From NCBI GenBank assembly GCA_027596035.1, contig JADGJA010000052.1, positions 1-55,651 of the forward strand: a DNA stretch of 55,651 nucleotides. Reading direction: 5' to 3'. The first letter of the stretch is position 1. Each line of letters starts with the position of its first letter. The notes under the pieces are model-generated. The model had not been told where the DNA came from. It made no database searches and saw only the letters and a program-made list of their open reading frames with translations. The position numbers were made by a program, and so were the translations under genes. Of the stretch, positions 43,645 to 55,229 are shown piece after piece. Source of the DNA: Thoreauomyces humboldtii (lineage: Eukaryota > Chytridiomycota > Chytridiomycetes > Spizellomycetales > Powellomycetaceae).

Positions 43645-46070
43645 CTACCCACTATCGATATTTTTATTTAGATACCAAATCTCCACACCCCTCACCCGCT
43701 CCAGCACGCCCAGCACAGCCTCCTCCGCTTCTCCTACGCGTTCCAAACACACGTTCACGGCGTAACGTGCTCGCATGGCCCCATTCTCGGCCTTCTCCAC
43801 CTCGGCCTCCACGGCACGGACCGCGTCGGATATGGCTGTCGCGCCCGCTTCGAGGCTATCGAGGTGAGCGCGCCGTGCCTCGAGTCGGGCACGCAGAGCC
43901 GTCGATTGAGCGGCCATGGCGGTTGTCAGGGGTGGGAGGTGCGAGTGCAAGGTGGAAGTGAGATGCTTGAGTCGGCGGGTGAGCTGTGCGATGGTGGGGT
44001 AGAGGTGTGGATGCAATGGGGGAGGAGGTGGTGATGGTTCAGGAGACTCGGGTGAGGGACTGTCGATGGAAGCAATGGATTGGAGGGGCGACCCGGGAGG
44101 AGAAAGCGTCGGTTGGGTTTGCGCCTGGTTAGGAAGTATTGGTGCCGCTTGCGGCGTCAATGGAGACGTTGGGCTCCGACCAACGACGTCAGCGCTGTGG
44201 CGACGAAAGTGTTTGGGTGGCACACCTCCGGTGAAGATGTTTAGCTTGGTTGGATTCATGACGTTTCCGGTTGCACTTATGAGCTCAGAAGGCAAAACAT
44301 CTCGGTCCTCGTCTGTCAAGTTCAAGACCAGGCGATCGTTTAGAAGAGCTTCTGTATTGGCATCCGAGTCATCTGCATGTGACATCGGAGATCCTACGCT
44401 ACTCGGATCGTCCGAGTACATTGTAGGGGACAGATTGTTATTTGGAGGGTCCCTCGCGATCAGTCTGGACTTGCCAACAATCCCGCCAAGAGTCCGTGAG
44501 GTAGAGTCCTTTAGACCACGGAAAACGCGACGGGTCTGAGAGCGCTGCTGATCCTCTTCAGCATCGTCTACCATTCGGATTGTAAGAGTCGGAGGAACTG
44601 GCGCCGGCACTGTACTGGAGTTTGCAGTGGATATGAACGAACCTGAAGCTGGAGACACAGGTATCGGGCGTTGAGGAGCCCCCATATCTATGTGTAAAGA
44701 ATGTGAATGGGAAAGCGTTGCTCCAGAGCTGCCCGAACCCCGAGAAGCCGGCCCAACTTGCTCAGACGCGGCCACTTTGACCACCGCAGCGGGTATTGGC
44801 TTCTTCGCACGGCTTTGCAACTTTTCCAGCCGCTTGTTGCCTTTGACCCATGAAGCAAAGAAGTAGTCAAGATCCTGGTATTCGATCCCAGCGGCGCCCA
44901 TTGGGTGATAGTGAGAACCAGATCCGTCCCGATCGCCCCGATCCGAGTCATCGCCTCGACGAGATGAGGTTGGTAACCCAGTAATATCCTCAATCTTCGA
45001 GCGTAAGACGTTGACGGTAGACGAGACAGCTGCCACGGCCTGGGCCTGGGCCGGCGCCCGCGCATACATTGATTCCAGACGATCGATCGTCCGACGATCA
45101 AACATCATAGTAACAGGCAAGCCGTGGGCTTTCTGGAAGTGCTTGATTTGACGAGGAAGGGCGCCTGGGTTGGCTACTAGAGCTGGTTTCACAGCATGCC
45201 CGAGAACGCCTAGCTTGTGCTTCAAATGAGAGCATGTGCGCAAGAGCTCAGTGATAAGCATCGGATCTGACCAGATGCCGTCCGCCGCGATGACTTCCAC
45301 ATTGTTGAACGGCCCAAACTCGTTGTAGAAGGTCTGCAGAGCCAACTGCGTCGAGTCGCACATGAGGCCATCCTCCTCCACGTCACTTTCCAGCAGAGTC
45401 AGCAGTCGGAGAGCACCCTGCACCAACATGCCCAGACCGATGGCTGCCTGCGACAAGGACGTTTCGGGTGAGGTTTGAATTCCCGTCGACCTGTAGAACT
45501 TGTCACTTGTCGCTTGAGACGGGGCCCGGAAGGAGAGAAGCGAGCGCTCGCTGCATCCGAACCGCCGCAAATTGATGTTGACCATGAGGGCTTGCAGGTT
45601 CTTGTCGTATTCCCCATCTGGAACGACGATGCATGGACTGGAAGGTGGACCGATCAATCTGGGCTCCCGTCGTTCCTGCCCTGCCTCAAGATCGTCGGCA
45701 GCACCTCCGTTCCACGCACCCACCTAGACGCCTTGCTGAACCACTCAGGATTCCCCATCATCAGCACTCCGATCCCCGTTTCGGCCATCTTGAGGCCATC
45801 CTTCTCAAAGTTGGCAAAGGCTCTCCGTACCCTCTCCTCTTCCACGCCGCCCTTGAACTCTGCTACCGCTACCAGCGCGACGTCTTCCGGACGCCCCGTG
45901 AAGACAGCGAACGTCTTGAACAACCGCGCTCGATTCACGACCCAATCGACGTTGACGTGGATCTGATATCCCGGCAGGCGGTCCCCTTCGGCGGTCAGAG
46001 TGACATGTTCGGAAGTGTTGGTAAGGGATATTAGCGTCTCTCGCTCGGCCGAAACGAACAAGCGCGACAT
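43645..46070 (-). CDS. STB6-like fungal protein
   Basis: Two exons on the minus strand (46070-45724 and 45658-43645), 786 residues. The N-terminal STB6-like domain is recognisable: GYQIHVNVDWVVNRARLFKT, FAVFTGRPEDVALVAVAEFK and CIVVPDGEYDKNLQALMVNI, LRRFGCSER. The middle has FYNEFGPFNNVEVIAADGIW and LPRQIKHFQKAHGLPVT. The rest is disordered (Ser/Pro-rich) and ends in a coiled coil (ARLEARRAHLDSLEAGATAI; RAVEAEVEKAENG). Yeast Stb6 and Stb2 were found as Sin3-binding proteins and their role is poorly known. The intron was placed where AG|AT restores the frame (SKASR-LIGPPSS). It converges on vps24, with stop codons one base apart. Confidence 0.85.
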
Positions 46071-46243
46071 GGATTGGTTTCCTCAGTCACTTTCAACGTT
46101 TCGGTTGTCCCCCGTTGGTGGCCGCGACCAAAGGTGGACGGCTTGAGGCGAACGGCTTGAAGGCCGCAACACGTCACAGGTTTGTATGAAGGGCTGCGCC
46201 ACCATGCCTGAAACGTGTCTGTTCTTTTATATGAATATGAGCG

Positions 46244-46251
46244 TATAAAAG
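46244..46251 (+). promoter_or_regulatory. TATA box upstream of the tRNA-Glu gene
   Basis: TATAAAAG ends 20 bases before the first base of the tRNA (46272). Upstream TATA elements are functional for Pol III tRNA genes in some fungi, such as fission ye​ast. Function here is inferred from position only. Confidence 0.5.
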
Positions 46252-46271
46252 TCTTTGTGAGAAGTTCAACA

Positions 46272-46343
46272 TCCTCATTGGTCCAGTGGTTAGGATCTGC
46301 CGCTCTCACCGGCATGGCCAGGGTTCGATTCCCTGATGGGGAA
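46272..46343 (+). tRNA. tRNA-Glu (CUC)
   Basis: 72 bases that fold as a tRNA. The acceptor arms TCCTCAT and ATGGGGA pair with one G-T pair. The A box is TGGTCCAGTGG. The anticodon arm is TGCCG-CTCTCAC-CGGCA, giving anticodon CTC. The B box and T arm contain GGTTCGATTCC, and the discriminator is A at 46343. There is no intron. A TTTT run at 46386 may end transcription. It reads GAG codons. Confidence 0.97.
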
Positions 46344-47467
46344 AAACAGTTGGCAACAGTTGGCAAATGCTGTGCAGCTCAATCAATTTTGCTTCTGCTG
46401 TGAAGTTTTGGTCCCCAGTTTGCTTCTGACGAGAAGCCCCGCGCACGGCAACCGGCAACCCTCCCTCCATGAAGAACTGTGCTTGTGTTGTTCTTGCTGA
46501 TGCAAGGGGGGTTTGCGGGAATAGTCCAAATCGCCGGTTTTTCTTAGACTTCGCCCGGCTTTGGATAGACTGCTGTTCCCGATAAGCGCCGCTTGACGCA
46601 TGTCGCTTGCCAACTGGCCGCGCCTTGGACATCTCATTCCCGTTGCTGATAGTCACAAAGCTCTTGGTCATGTCCACGGACTGATCGAAGTCGTGGAAAA
46701 AAGCATGAACGTGGCTGGGGACTGTTGGCAACAGGTTGAGATTTCAGGATACCTAAATGGAACATGCTGTCGTGACTGACGCTGTCCATGTTCAAGATGC
46801 TTGGCCATAACTTTTGATCGCCACCCAGTATGCAAAGGTAACGAACGATCCGATCGCAAACGACCAAGGGAGCTTTGGTCTTTTGCGACTTTTCGGCAGC
46901 GATCGTCTTGGATCCCTTCCGCCCTTCTGCCAGTCGTCGACAAGCCCAGACTGCAAAGAACCCCGGGAGGCTAGATCGGGGACTTGGAGCGACGTGGATT
47001 AGATATTGCGTCCCCCTTCCCCAAGGCTCAGCGCTACCCGACATTCTCGTCAACTCTTCGCCACATCTGAGACAGTCAAACAGGAAACAAAGATGTTTTT
47101 AACCAAGTAGCCGTCACCATTCTTTGTGAATCGCCCATTGTCTTCTGCGAATAGGAATTATGTCGGAGTTACCACAAATGCAGTGATTTTAGAAACTCGT
47201 GGGTGCTCCTCGGCCATTCCAGCTCAGTCAAATCCGCAGCACCACCTCTGGGACACCGGGTCACGATCGGCTTGTACCCTCTGGCAAGCAGGTAGGAACG
47301 TTCCAACTGGGCTTGCAGGACCTCGTGCCAGGAGTCGACAGCATTCGGTACCAGGTACCAGGGATACATAATCGTGAAACCGGTAACCCGGTACCAGTAG
47401 CTTCCCTTTTCGACGTCCCCTCTTTGACCGGCACTCTTCCGAGCCTCCCACCTCACACCAAAGCAAC
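46344..47467. other. 1.1 kb without a supported gene
   Basis: Open frames here either lack an ATG start or have no domain. The longest (minus, 46634-47053) begins at ATG but shows no splice-supported partner, no TM segment and no family motif. I see no transposon termini, tRNA or tandem repeat. The last 150 bases are the promoter of the mS45 gene. Confidence 0.4.
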
Positions 47468-48654
47468 ATGATCAGGTCGACAACAAGAAAGATAGCACTA
47501 ACAGCCGCGGCTCCGGCATCCCGACGCTGTCTTCATGCAGCATCAAGATGTCTGGCAAAGGCAACCCCTGCGCCTGCAGTCGACGCTCCGGCAGCTCCAG
47601 CAGACCGCATACCTACTCCAAAAGAAATCGCAACCAGGAGAGCTGACGGGTGGCTAAAAGACGAGGATGGCGGAGCTGGGTTTCGTGACGCGCGGCAGGC
47701 CAAGTTTGTCGGAAATGGAGATCGGGTATGCTGGAACTGGGACTTGGGTACTTGCAAATTGCGGTCGGAGGATAGATCTTGACCAATGTCCCATAGCCAT
47801 TTCCTATGAACCCATACTTCCGACCGCAGGCTCCTCTGAGCGACGCTACACGAACCGAGATCTTCAGGCTGTATGTCGAAGACGCTCAACAGTGGTCCCC
47901 CCGCGCCCTAGCCGAACAGTTTGGGCTTTCGATCGTCCGAGTGCAGGCCATCCTCCGTCTGAAAGCTCTGCAGAAGAAATGGGTGGATGAGGTGCGAATG
48001 TCGTGACACTGTTGCTGGAGCCAAACGGACCCGATGGCTCATATTCTGCGGTCGGATGCCTCCAGAAAATCCCACTTCAGACCAATCTCACGGAAGGCAT
48101 GGAGCTGATGCTCAACGCAAAGACTTTGCTGAAGGAAAAGCATGCTCATCGCGCGCGCGAGTCTCTCCGTCTCACCCCTGCAAAGCGTCTAGTACCTTTC
48201 TTCCGCATGATGAACGAGGAGGAAGCCTTCACCCCGGCCGTAAGTGTCTGACCCCTGAACCGGTCGCCCAGATGTTCTGCTAACCCTGTCTCCTCGTGAT
48301 CAGGACGCCGCAGAGCTGATGCAGATGGAGCCCTACGCCAACCTTCAGCGGAAGCTCGACGAGGCAGCCGACCACGTGTTCGAGCTCGAATCGCCGAAGG
48401 CCAACCCACCAAAGGTCTTGGAGGTCAACAAAGCACTCAAGAGCAAGTTTCAATTTATGCTCGTGGACACAGGGAACATTGAGGTGGGGAGCTTTCTTGC
48501 GCAAGTGCACCGTTTGCCAACAGCAACAGCGAAGCTAATTATCTCTTTGCAGAGAACCAATATCCTGATCCGCGAGAAGGACGGCCGGCTTCGCCATGCT
48601 TCCGTCGAGGAAAAGTTCCGCCGGAAAAACCTGAAGCCAAAGTATATTATGTAA
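47468..48654 (+). CDS. bot1: mitochondrial small ribosomal subunit protein mS45 (Bot1 family)
   Basis: Five exons (47468-47725, 47797-47991, 48066-48239, 48304-48483, 48553-48654), 302 residues. The start (MIRSTTRKIALTAAAPASRR) is a mitochondrial presequence. The Bot1/mS45 domain follows: RPFPMNPYFRPQAPLSDATR, then a helix-turn-helix-like segment WSPRALAEQFGLSIVRVQAI, LRLKALQKKWVDE. The later part has GMELMLNAKTLLKEKHAHRA and a C-terminal NILIREKDGRLRHAS, ending basic. Bot1 is part of the mitoribosome and is needed for respiration in fission yeast. The third exon could begin 15 bases later at a second AG; both stay in frame. Confidence 0.87.
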
Positions 48655-48841
48655 AGAATTACAAAGCCGCTCGTAATTCATCCGACCTCTGCTCGGCTCT
48701 CCACCACAACATTCTGACCAACATGGTCTTCTGCAAAAAATGAAGATCCTTGGTCCTTTCCCGTGTGTCGCATCAGTGTGCCACCATGATGACGCCGTGC
48801 GGCCTGCGGTTCGATACAATATTGTATGATGTCCAAACATG

Positions 48842-50652
48842 TTACAGCGCCGTGCCGCGCTCGAAATTGCCCTTGATTTCCGCCGTGTATTTGTCGTAAG
48901 CGCGGGCAATCTTCTTGTTGAACTGCATGTTTCGCTCGTTGATGTAGGTAACGTCCTCGTCCTCGTTGTGCTCGCGACGGCGGGAGAACTGCTTGCGCTT
49001 CTCGTTTCTTGAGGAAAGTGGCGGGTCGCAAGTTAGTGAGAACGCACGAGTTGACGACCAAGCGCATGTTTATGGCACTCAACTGCTTCTGCAGGTCCTC
49101 CACCAATCGCTGTGCCGCCTCCCTCGTGGCCCTGTGCTCAGGGTTAGCGTAGGATAGCGAGTCTGCATCGCGGTAGAATGCGTTGTCGGGGGCTCCCGAT
49201 TCTGCGTGGGCCGCCTTCTGTTCTTGGTACTCTCCGACATTGGGCTTCATATCACGGATCAACTTATTGTACTTGCGAGCTTGCGCCTGACCGTAATCTG
49301 CAAAGGATAGGAACGGATATCAGGTTTAGGTGCAGCGAGATAGGACCATGCTGAAGTGAGCGTACCGGAGAATCCCTTGTCTGCATTCAACTCCTTGGCC
49401 GCCTCCTTTTCCTCCCATCGCTCAACATCTTCAATCGAGTATGCCATGGAGCGTTGTCGCTGGTAGTCGTCACCGGTCATCTCAGCCGTCTGAGGACAAG
49501 GAGTATCAGCAGGGCAAAAATGTGTTTTAGAGTGAGCGCAGAGTCCATACCTGCTTGGCCAGGCCGCGCTCCGCCTTCTCGCGTTTCCGCTCCTGCCGTT
49601 CATCGTCCTTCGGGTTCTCCTTGCTCTTCCGAAACTCGGTCTTCACATCTTCAAGGTTCGCGCGTTGCGATTCATTCTGGAAAGTGACTCTGATTAGCGA
49701 GATCTCTTTGCGCAAGTGCAGCGAAGCATACCCTCAAAGATTTTAGCTTTTGAAGCTTGGCAAGTCGAGCAGCAAGCAATTCCTTGGAACTGCTTCCGCT
49801 TCCGCTCGCCGGGCTTGATGCTGGAACTGGTACTGGGAGGATGCTAGGTTTGGCAGGACTGCCCGACCATTGAGATGCGACCACTGTTGGCGCTCGTTCG
49901 TCGCTCGAGTGGACTCCTTCAGTTTCCATCGGGTCGTCCGCAGCAGGGTCTGTCACAGGACTTTCTGCTCGTCCCTTTCCCTTCTTCGCTGCCTTCCCCC
50001 GCGTAAATGGCTTCTCGCGGACCTCTGCCGCCGTGTCCGCCTCCGCCAGCTCCTCTGTTACGACCTCCGATGTCTCCACAAGCGTGACGACCGTCACGAC
50101 ATCCTCTCCCACTGTCTCCTCTACGATCGTGGCGGATGCTTCCTTTTTCTGTTTCCTACTCGTGGCAGGTGCCTTGGTAGGAGCCGCGCTCGCTCTCGCC
50201 CTCTTCGCTGGCGTTTTAGCCACCACTGCTGGAGGACCATCGGAGCCAGTTCCCTCGTTGTCGGACCCTTCTTCCGACTCCCCCGGGTTCAGCTCGACTG
50301 CCTTTCGTTTGGTGCCCTTCGCAGGAGTTCTTGATGGGGCCTTCCGCGTGGGCTTCGCTGGCGTCTGAGCGACTGGAGGCTCGGAAGAGGATCCTTCAGA
50401 ATCGGATCCCTCCTCAACTTCGTCTGCGCTCGAGTCAACGGCCTTCCTTTTTGTGCCCTTGGCGGGAGTCTTTGCTGCTGCCTTTCGTGCGGGCTTTGGT
50501 GTCTTCGCAACGGGTTGCTCGGATGCCGACACTTCCTCCTCTTCGGCTGCTTTTCGCGATGAGCGTCCGCTTCGACGAGCAGTGGCCGGGGTCTCGACCT
50601 CGATGTCTGCCGCTGCCTTCTTTGCAGGTGTTCTTGTTGATCTCTTTGGCAT
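48842..50652 (-). CDS. syf2: pre-mRNA-splicing factor Syf2, with a long N-terminal extension
   Basis: Five exons on the minus strand (50652-49732, 49676-49551, 49489-49366, 49297-49059, 49000-48842), 522 residues. Syf2 is a Prp19/NTC component of the activated spliceosome. The conserved part is residues 290-522: [75 protein letters not shown] and [20 protein letters not shown], ending [15 protein letters not shown]. The first 290 residues are not part of normal Syf2. They are basic, with KTPAK motifs and a repeated KGTKRKAV, resembling histone H1 tails or AT-hook regions. An ATG at 50745 in the same frame could add 31 residues. The fourth junction was chosen only to keep the frame. It converges on the mS45 gene. 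Confidence 0.93.
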
Positions 50653-50954
50653 AGTGTGGGATGGGAATGCTGTTTTGGAGACGGAACCCTGATGTTTGCG
50701 TTCTGGAAATGTGGTGAGGTGAGTAGGAGAGGCTGGTCTTTTCATTCTGTCCGTCAGCTACTTCGAGCCTGAGGGGTCGTCGTGTCCTACGTACAATCCG
50801 GTTCAGCAAAGCACTGAAGACGGTTCAATCTCCAATTTCATAGGGCCTGATACTGCGGTTCTGCGACGGTGCTATATGTCCGCGCTTCCAGTAGGTTTGA
50901 ATTGAGTACCTTACATGCCAAGTGCCAGTAGGTCGTTATGTATCGACTGGAGTT
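50653..50954. other. divergent promoter of syf2 and gpi3
   Basis: About 300 bases between the two start codons. No box is clear enough to call. Confidence 0.35.
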
Positions 50955-52895
50955 ATGGGACTCAACATATGGTAACTAGCAATACTTGCTTCCACGGTGA
51001 TGAGCCACTCCTTGAAGCGCGGACGCTCATCGAAGGTTTCGTTGCAACCGTAGCATGGTCTCGGATTTCTTCTACCCCAACATGGGTGGAGTAGAGGCGC
51101 ACATATATCATCTATCGCAGCGGCTTGCCCTACGGGGCCACAAAGTATGGCCGATTGGGTTGCGCTCAACAAACTTTCGTCAAATGACAGCCCTCATCCC
51201 GTGTAAATGTCTCTACTCAAGGTGGTCGTCATCACGCATAACTATGGCAAACGGGTCGGAGTGCGTTACTTGACCTCAGGGGTCAAGGTGTACCACATCC
51301 CGCACTGGTTGGTTGTCGACCAGGTGTCACTGCCGACAGTATATTCCTTCTTCCCACTGTTTCGGCACATCGTGATCCGTGAGCAGATCGACGTTGTGCA
51401 CGGCCACGCTGTAAGGAACTGGGCTTGCAGTGCAGCATATCGTTGTTCGTCTGCTGGCTGTGTGCTCACACACCAAACCGTCTCACAGGCGTTTTCGTCC
51501 ATGTGCCACGAGGCCATGATGCACGCGCGGACGATGGGGATCAGCGCCTGCTTCACGGATCACTCTTTGTTCGGGTTCGAGAACGGGAGCAGCATTCTGA
51601 TGAACAAGCTGCTCAAGTTCACCCTGTCGGACGTGGACCACGTGATCTGCGTGTCCCACACCAGTAAGGAGAATACGGTTCTCCGAGCCGACCTGGATCC
51701 CCTCGTCGTGTCGGTGATCCCGAATGCGGTGGTCGCGGGAGATTTCACACCCGATCCTACCGCTCGCAGACCCGGCAAAAGTGAGTGGTGTGTGCATTCT
51801 GATGAACGACTTTCAAGAACTGACATAGGAGCGTCTCGTAATAGTCACCGTGGTGATCACCAGTCGTCTCGTGTATCGGAAGGGAGTGGATCTTATGGTT
51901 GCGGTCATCCCATGCATCTGCGCAGAATTTCCTGATGTCGATTTCATTATCGGTAAGCGTCGACAGCTCTTCGCGCCTCCATCACGAATAGATACGCTGA
52001 TCCTAGGTACTTGCAGCGGGAGATGGAGCCAAGCGCGTTGATCTGGAGAGGATGCGGGAGAAGTATAACCTGCAGGATCGTGTGGAGATGCTGGGAGCTG
52101 TGCCCCATGCAGCTGTCAGAGATGTAAGTGCAAGACATGCGACATTTTCAACAATCCTGCGCCTAACAGTGTCACCCAGGTACTTGTCCGTGGACATATC
52201 TTTTTGAACACATCGCTCACAGAAGCCTTCTGCATTGCGATCGTGGAGGCCGCGTGCTGTGGGTAAGTCGTGACTTGGCGTGAGGTTGATGGCAAGTAAC
52301 GCCTGACTAACAACATTGTAGACTCTTAGTCGTGAGCACGCGCGTCGGCGGCGTCCCCGAGGTGCTTCCCGACGACATGATCCGTTTCGCCTCCCCCGAT
52401 CGTCGGGGTGAGTTTATCTTTCCATTCCCATGCTGTTCCCTTCCAAAATGCCGTTCCTTTGATAGACTCAAACGTTGAAACCTCTTTGTAGCGCTCGTCT
52501 CGGCACTAACGGATGCCATCCACACCATTCGAAACGTTCCCCCGACGCCTTCATCCTTCCACGCCCGCGTTCGAGCTATGTACGACTGGTCGGACGTAGC
52601 GGAGCGAACGGAGAACGTCTACGAGATGATCCGTGGAGCTCCTCCTGTGCCTTTGGTGGAGCGATTCCGGCGGTACCTGGGGGTCGGTGCGGTAGCAGGC
52701 ATCATATCGTGCATGATGGTCGCGGTGGACCACATGGTCTGGAGAGTACTCGAATGGGCGGTCAGGAGGGAGGACGTGGATCTGTGCGAAGGGATCGTTT
52801 GGAAAGGCTTTTTGACTGAGGTCAGTCAAGGCGTTGACGGGAAAGAGAATGAGGAGGACGAAAATGCTAGGGAGAGGCAGTCGCATTCTCGTTGA
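50955..52895 (+). CDS. gpi3: GPI3/PIG-A, catalytic subunit of GPI-GlcNAc transferase
   Basis: Nine exons (50955-50971, 51054-51144, 51222-51410, 51489-51780, 51845-51952, 52017-52123, 52180-52262, 52322-52407, 52492-52895), 458 residues. The enzyme transfers GlcNAc from UDP-GlcNAc to phosphatidylinositol on the cytosolic face of the ER, the first step of GPI-anchor synthesis. Motifs: [105 protein letters not shown] and [14 protein letters not shown]. The E-x7-E glycosyltransferase-4 motif is in [10 protein letters not shown]. One TM anchor lies near the C-terminus ([18 protein letters not shown]). The first exon is only 17 bases, yet it supplies the conserved NIC before MVSDFF. Confidence 0.97.
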
Positions 52896-53033
52896 TCAAG
52901 CTCCAAAATTGATAGAAGACCCTCATCGGGATTTATAGAGAGCTACTTATGATGTGTTAAATAAAAGTGATGGATATGTACAGCTTACTCCCGCGGCGAT
53001 GAACACTTGAAAGGCATGCCCTTGAGCCTTTTT

Positions 53034-55229
53034 TTAGAAGTCCATGGCGAGGAACTCTGACTTCTTGGCCTTCTTGTTCTCGCGCTTAAGATCCTTCCAG
53101 TCGTCGTCCGCGTCGCTATTCCCCACTTCACCGTCCTCCCGATCTCGCTTCGAAGGGGAGCCCGGCTTTTCTTCCCCATCCTTGGCTTCTCCCTCCAAGA
53201 CCACGGTCGCCACCTTTGCCTTTGCGATCGCCGTCCGCTTCTTTTCCCTTTTCTCTCTCCTCTCCAACCTCCTCTCCTTGAGCTCCTTGTGATCGGACCA
53301 CGCCGTGTCCTTGTCCTTCATGTTGCGCTTCTCCTTCTTCCCTACAGGAACGATGCCTCTCGCTCTCGCCGCCGCTTCCTTCTCGACCTTGGCGACGCGT
53401 TGCTTCTCCCTGGCCTTGTCCTTGTACTTTATCGCGTCCACGTCGACGTTGGGAACGGCATCGAAGTCGAACTTTCGGGTCTTGAGTTCGGGCATCTTGG
53501 GCAGTCGAAGGAGTCCGAAGGCCCTGGCGACGGCACCGACGTCCACGTCCTTGAACCGAAAGATGGAGGAGGCCTGGTGCTCGTTGTAGGATCGGACCCA
53601 GCTGACGAAGGCCTTGAGGCTGCGTTCGTACATGTCCCGATCCTTCAGGTTTCGACGTCGCATCGTCTCGATCAGTCCGTCCTCGGTCGGGGATCCGGGG
53701 TCCGACAGGAGCGCGTGCTCCGCCATGGGGACCTTGCGTATGCGGAGGAACTCGACGTACGTGTCCTCCGCTTCCGTGAGGAAGACGATGGCTTTCCCCT
53801 CACGGCCCAGGCGGGCCGTCCGGCCGCATCGGTGCGCAAAGCTCTTTGGATCCTGGGGAGGGTCGAACTGCACGACCCAGTCCACGTCCGGAATGTCGAG
53901 TCCGCGGGCCGCAACGTCCGTGCAGACGAGGATGGAGGAGGAAGGAGCGGAGGTGAACTTTTTGTACACTGCTTCTCGTCGCTTAGGGTCCATCTTCCCG
54001 TGCAGGGAGTGGAATGTGAATTCCTTCATTTGTGGGAGGCCCGCCAAGATCTTGGCAACGAAGAACCAGGCTTGAGTTACATGGAAATCGTAGGACGACT
54101 AGCGAGGGTTCTGACATACCTTGTAGAAATAGTCTACGCAGGCGCATGTAGCAAAGTAGATGATGAACTTCTTGTCCATCTCCCTCCTAAGTAGAGATAC
54201 CAGCTGTACAAGCTTCTGCGCAGGCGTACACACGAGATATGCGATCTCAAGACTGGAAGGCGTGCACTGTTCCTCGGCTTGGGTCAAACTCTCGACCTTC
54301 ACCTGCACCCGGACCGGGTTCCGAAGGCCCACACGCACGAGCTGGTTGAGGGCGTCCGACATGGTGGCCGAGAAGAGCCCCGTGCGTCGTTGCTTGGGCA
54401 GTCGCTGGATGATGGACGTCAAGACCTGCTCGAACCCCATGTCGAGGAGTCGGTCCGCTTCGTCGAGGACCAGCACCTCCAACTCCTTCGTGTTGAACAA
54501 GGCTCCACGACTCAGCAGGTCGTCCAGACGTCCCGGCGTTCCAATGACGACCTGGGCACCTTCCCTCTGAAACTGCTGGACATCATCGTGCAGGTTGGTT
54601 CCTCCAATGAACAGCATGTGCTTGAGCGTGGGTATCTTCTCCATCTTGAGCTCCGCGCCTTCCGCGGACCCTGCCGCGCCGTCGTCGTTCGCTTCCGCCA
54701 ACTCGGCGGCCGAGGCCGTGCTGATCGCGTCGAGGAAGGTGGTGGTCACATCGAAGATCTGCCGGGCGAGCTCGCGCGTGGGGGAGATGATGACGGCCCC
54801 GATCTGATGCTTCAGCAAGCCGCGCCCGTCTCGATGCCGGCGGAGAAGCATCTCGAGGATCGGAATGACAAAGGAGAGCGTCTTTCCAGAACCGGTGACA
54901 GCCTTAACGCGCCGAAGGAAGGGAGTCAGGAAAGCACTCGGGACCGCGGTACCGAACCAGCTGCTTTGCTCGTTACCTCCACGACCACGTCCTTGTTCTT
55001 CATGAAAAGCGGCACGGTTGCAGCCTGCACCGGAGTCATCTGCTTGAAAGAGAGCGTCTGAAGAGCGTCCAATCTATGACAAGCAGCATTGGAACGTAAG
55101 CCGTGGACAATCGCATCAAGAGCGAGGCTGTACCCGAGCAAATGGAGACTTTCACACATACATTGGGTCGGAGAGGGTAGGACGGACCGAGGTCCATGGC
55201 CCAGCATTTGCTGTTTCGTTGTCGTCCAT
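53034..55229 (-). CDS. spb4: DEAD-box rRNA helicase Spb4 (DDX55)
   Basis: Four exons on the minus strand (55229-55162, 55073-54977, 54902-54120, 54050-53034), 654 residues. Spb4 is a nucleolar ATPase needed for 60S subunit assembly. Motifs in order: Q motif [15 protein letters not shown], motif I AVTGSGKT, Ia [79 protein letters not shown] and [15 protein letters not shown]. The DDX55-type extension follows ([19 protein letters not shown]), then a Lys-rich coiled tail. All catalytic residues are intact. Exon 1 ends AT and joins ATT to give SDPILDALQ. Confidence 0.96.

Noticed and set aside
46634..47053. Minus-strand frame of 139 codons
   Set aside because: It lacks family motifs and splice partners, and composition does not differ from the surrounding non-coding sequence.
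46344..47467. Transposon remnant downstream of the tRNA
   Set aside because: tRNA-flanking DNA is a common insertion site, but I see no terminal repeats, target duplication or transposase/reverse-transcriptase motif.
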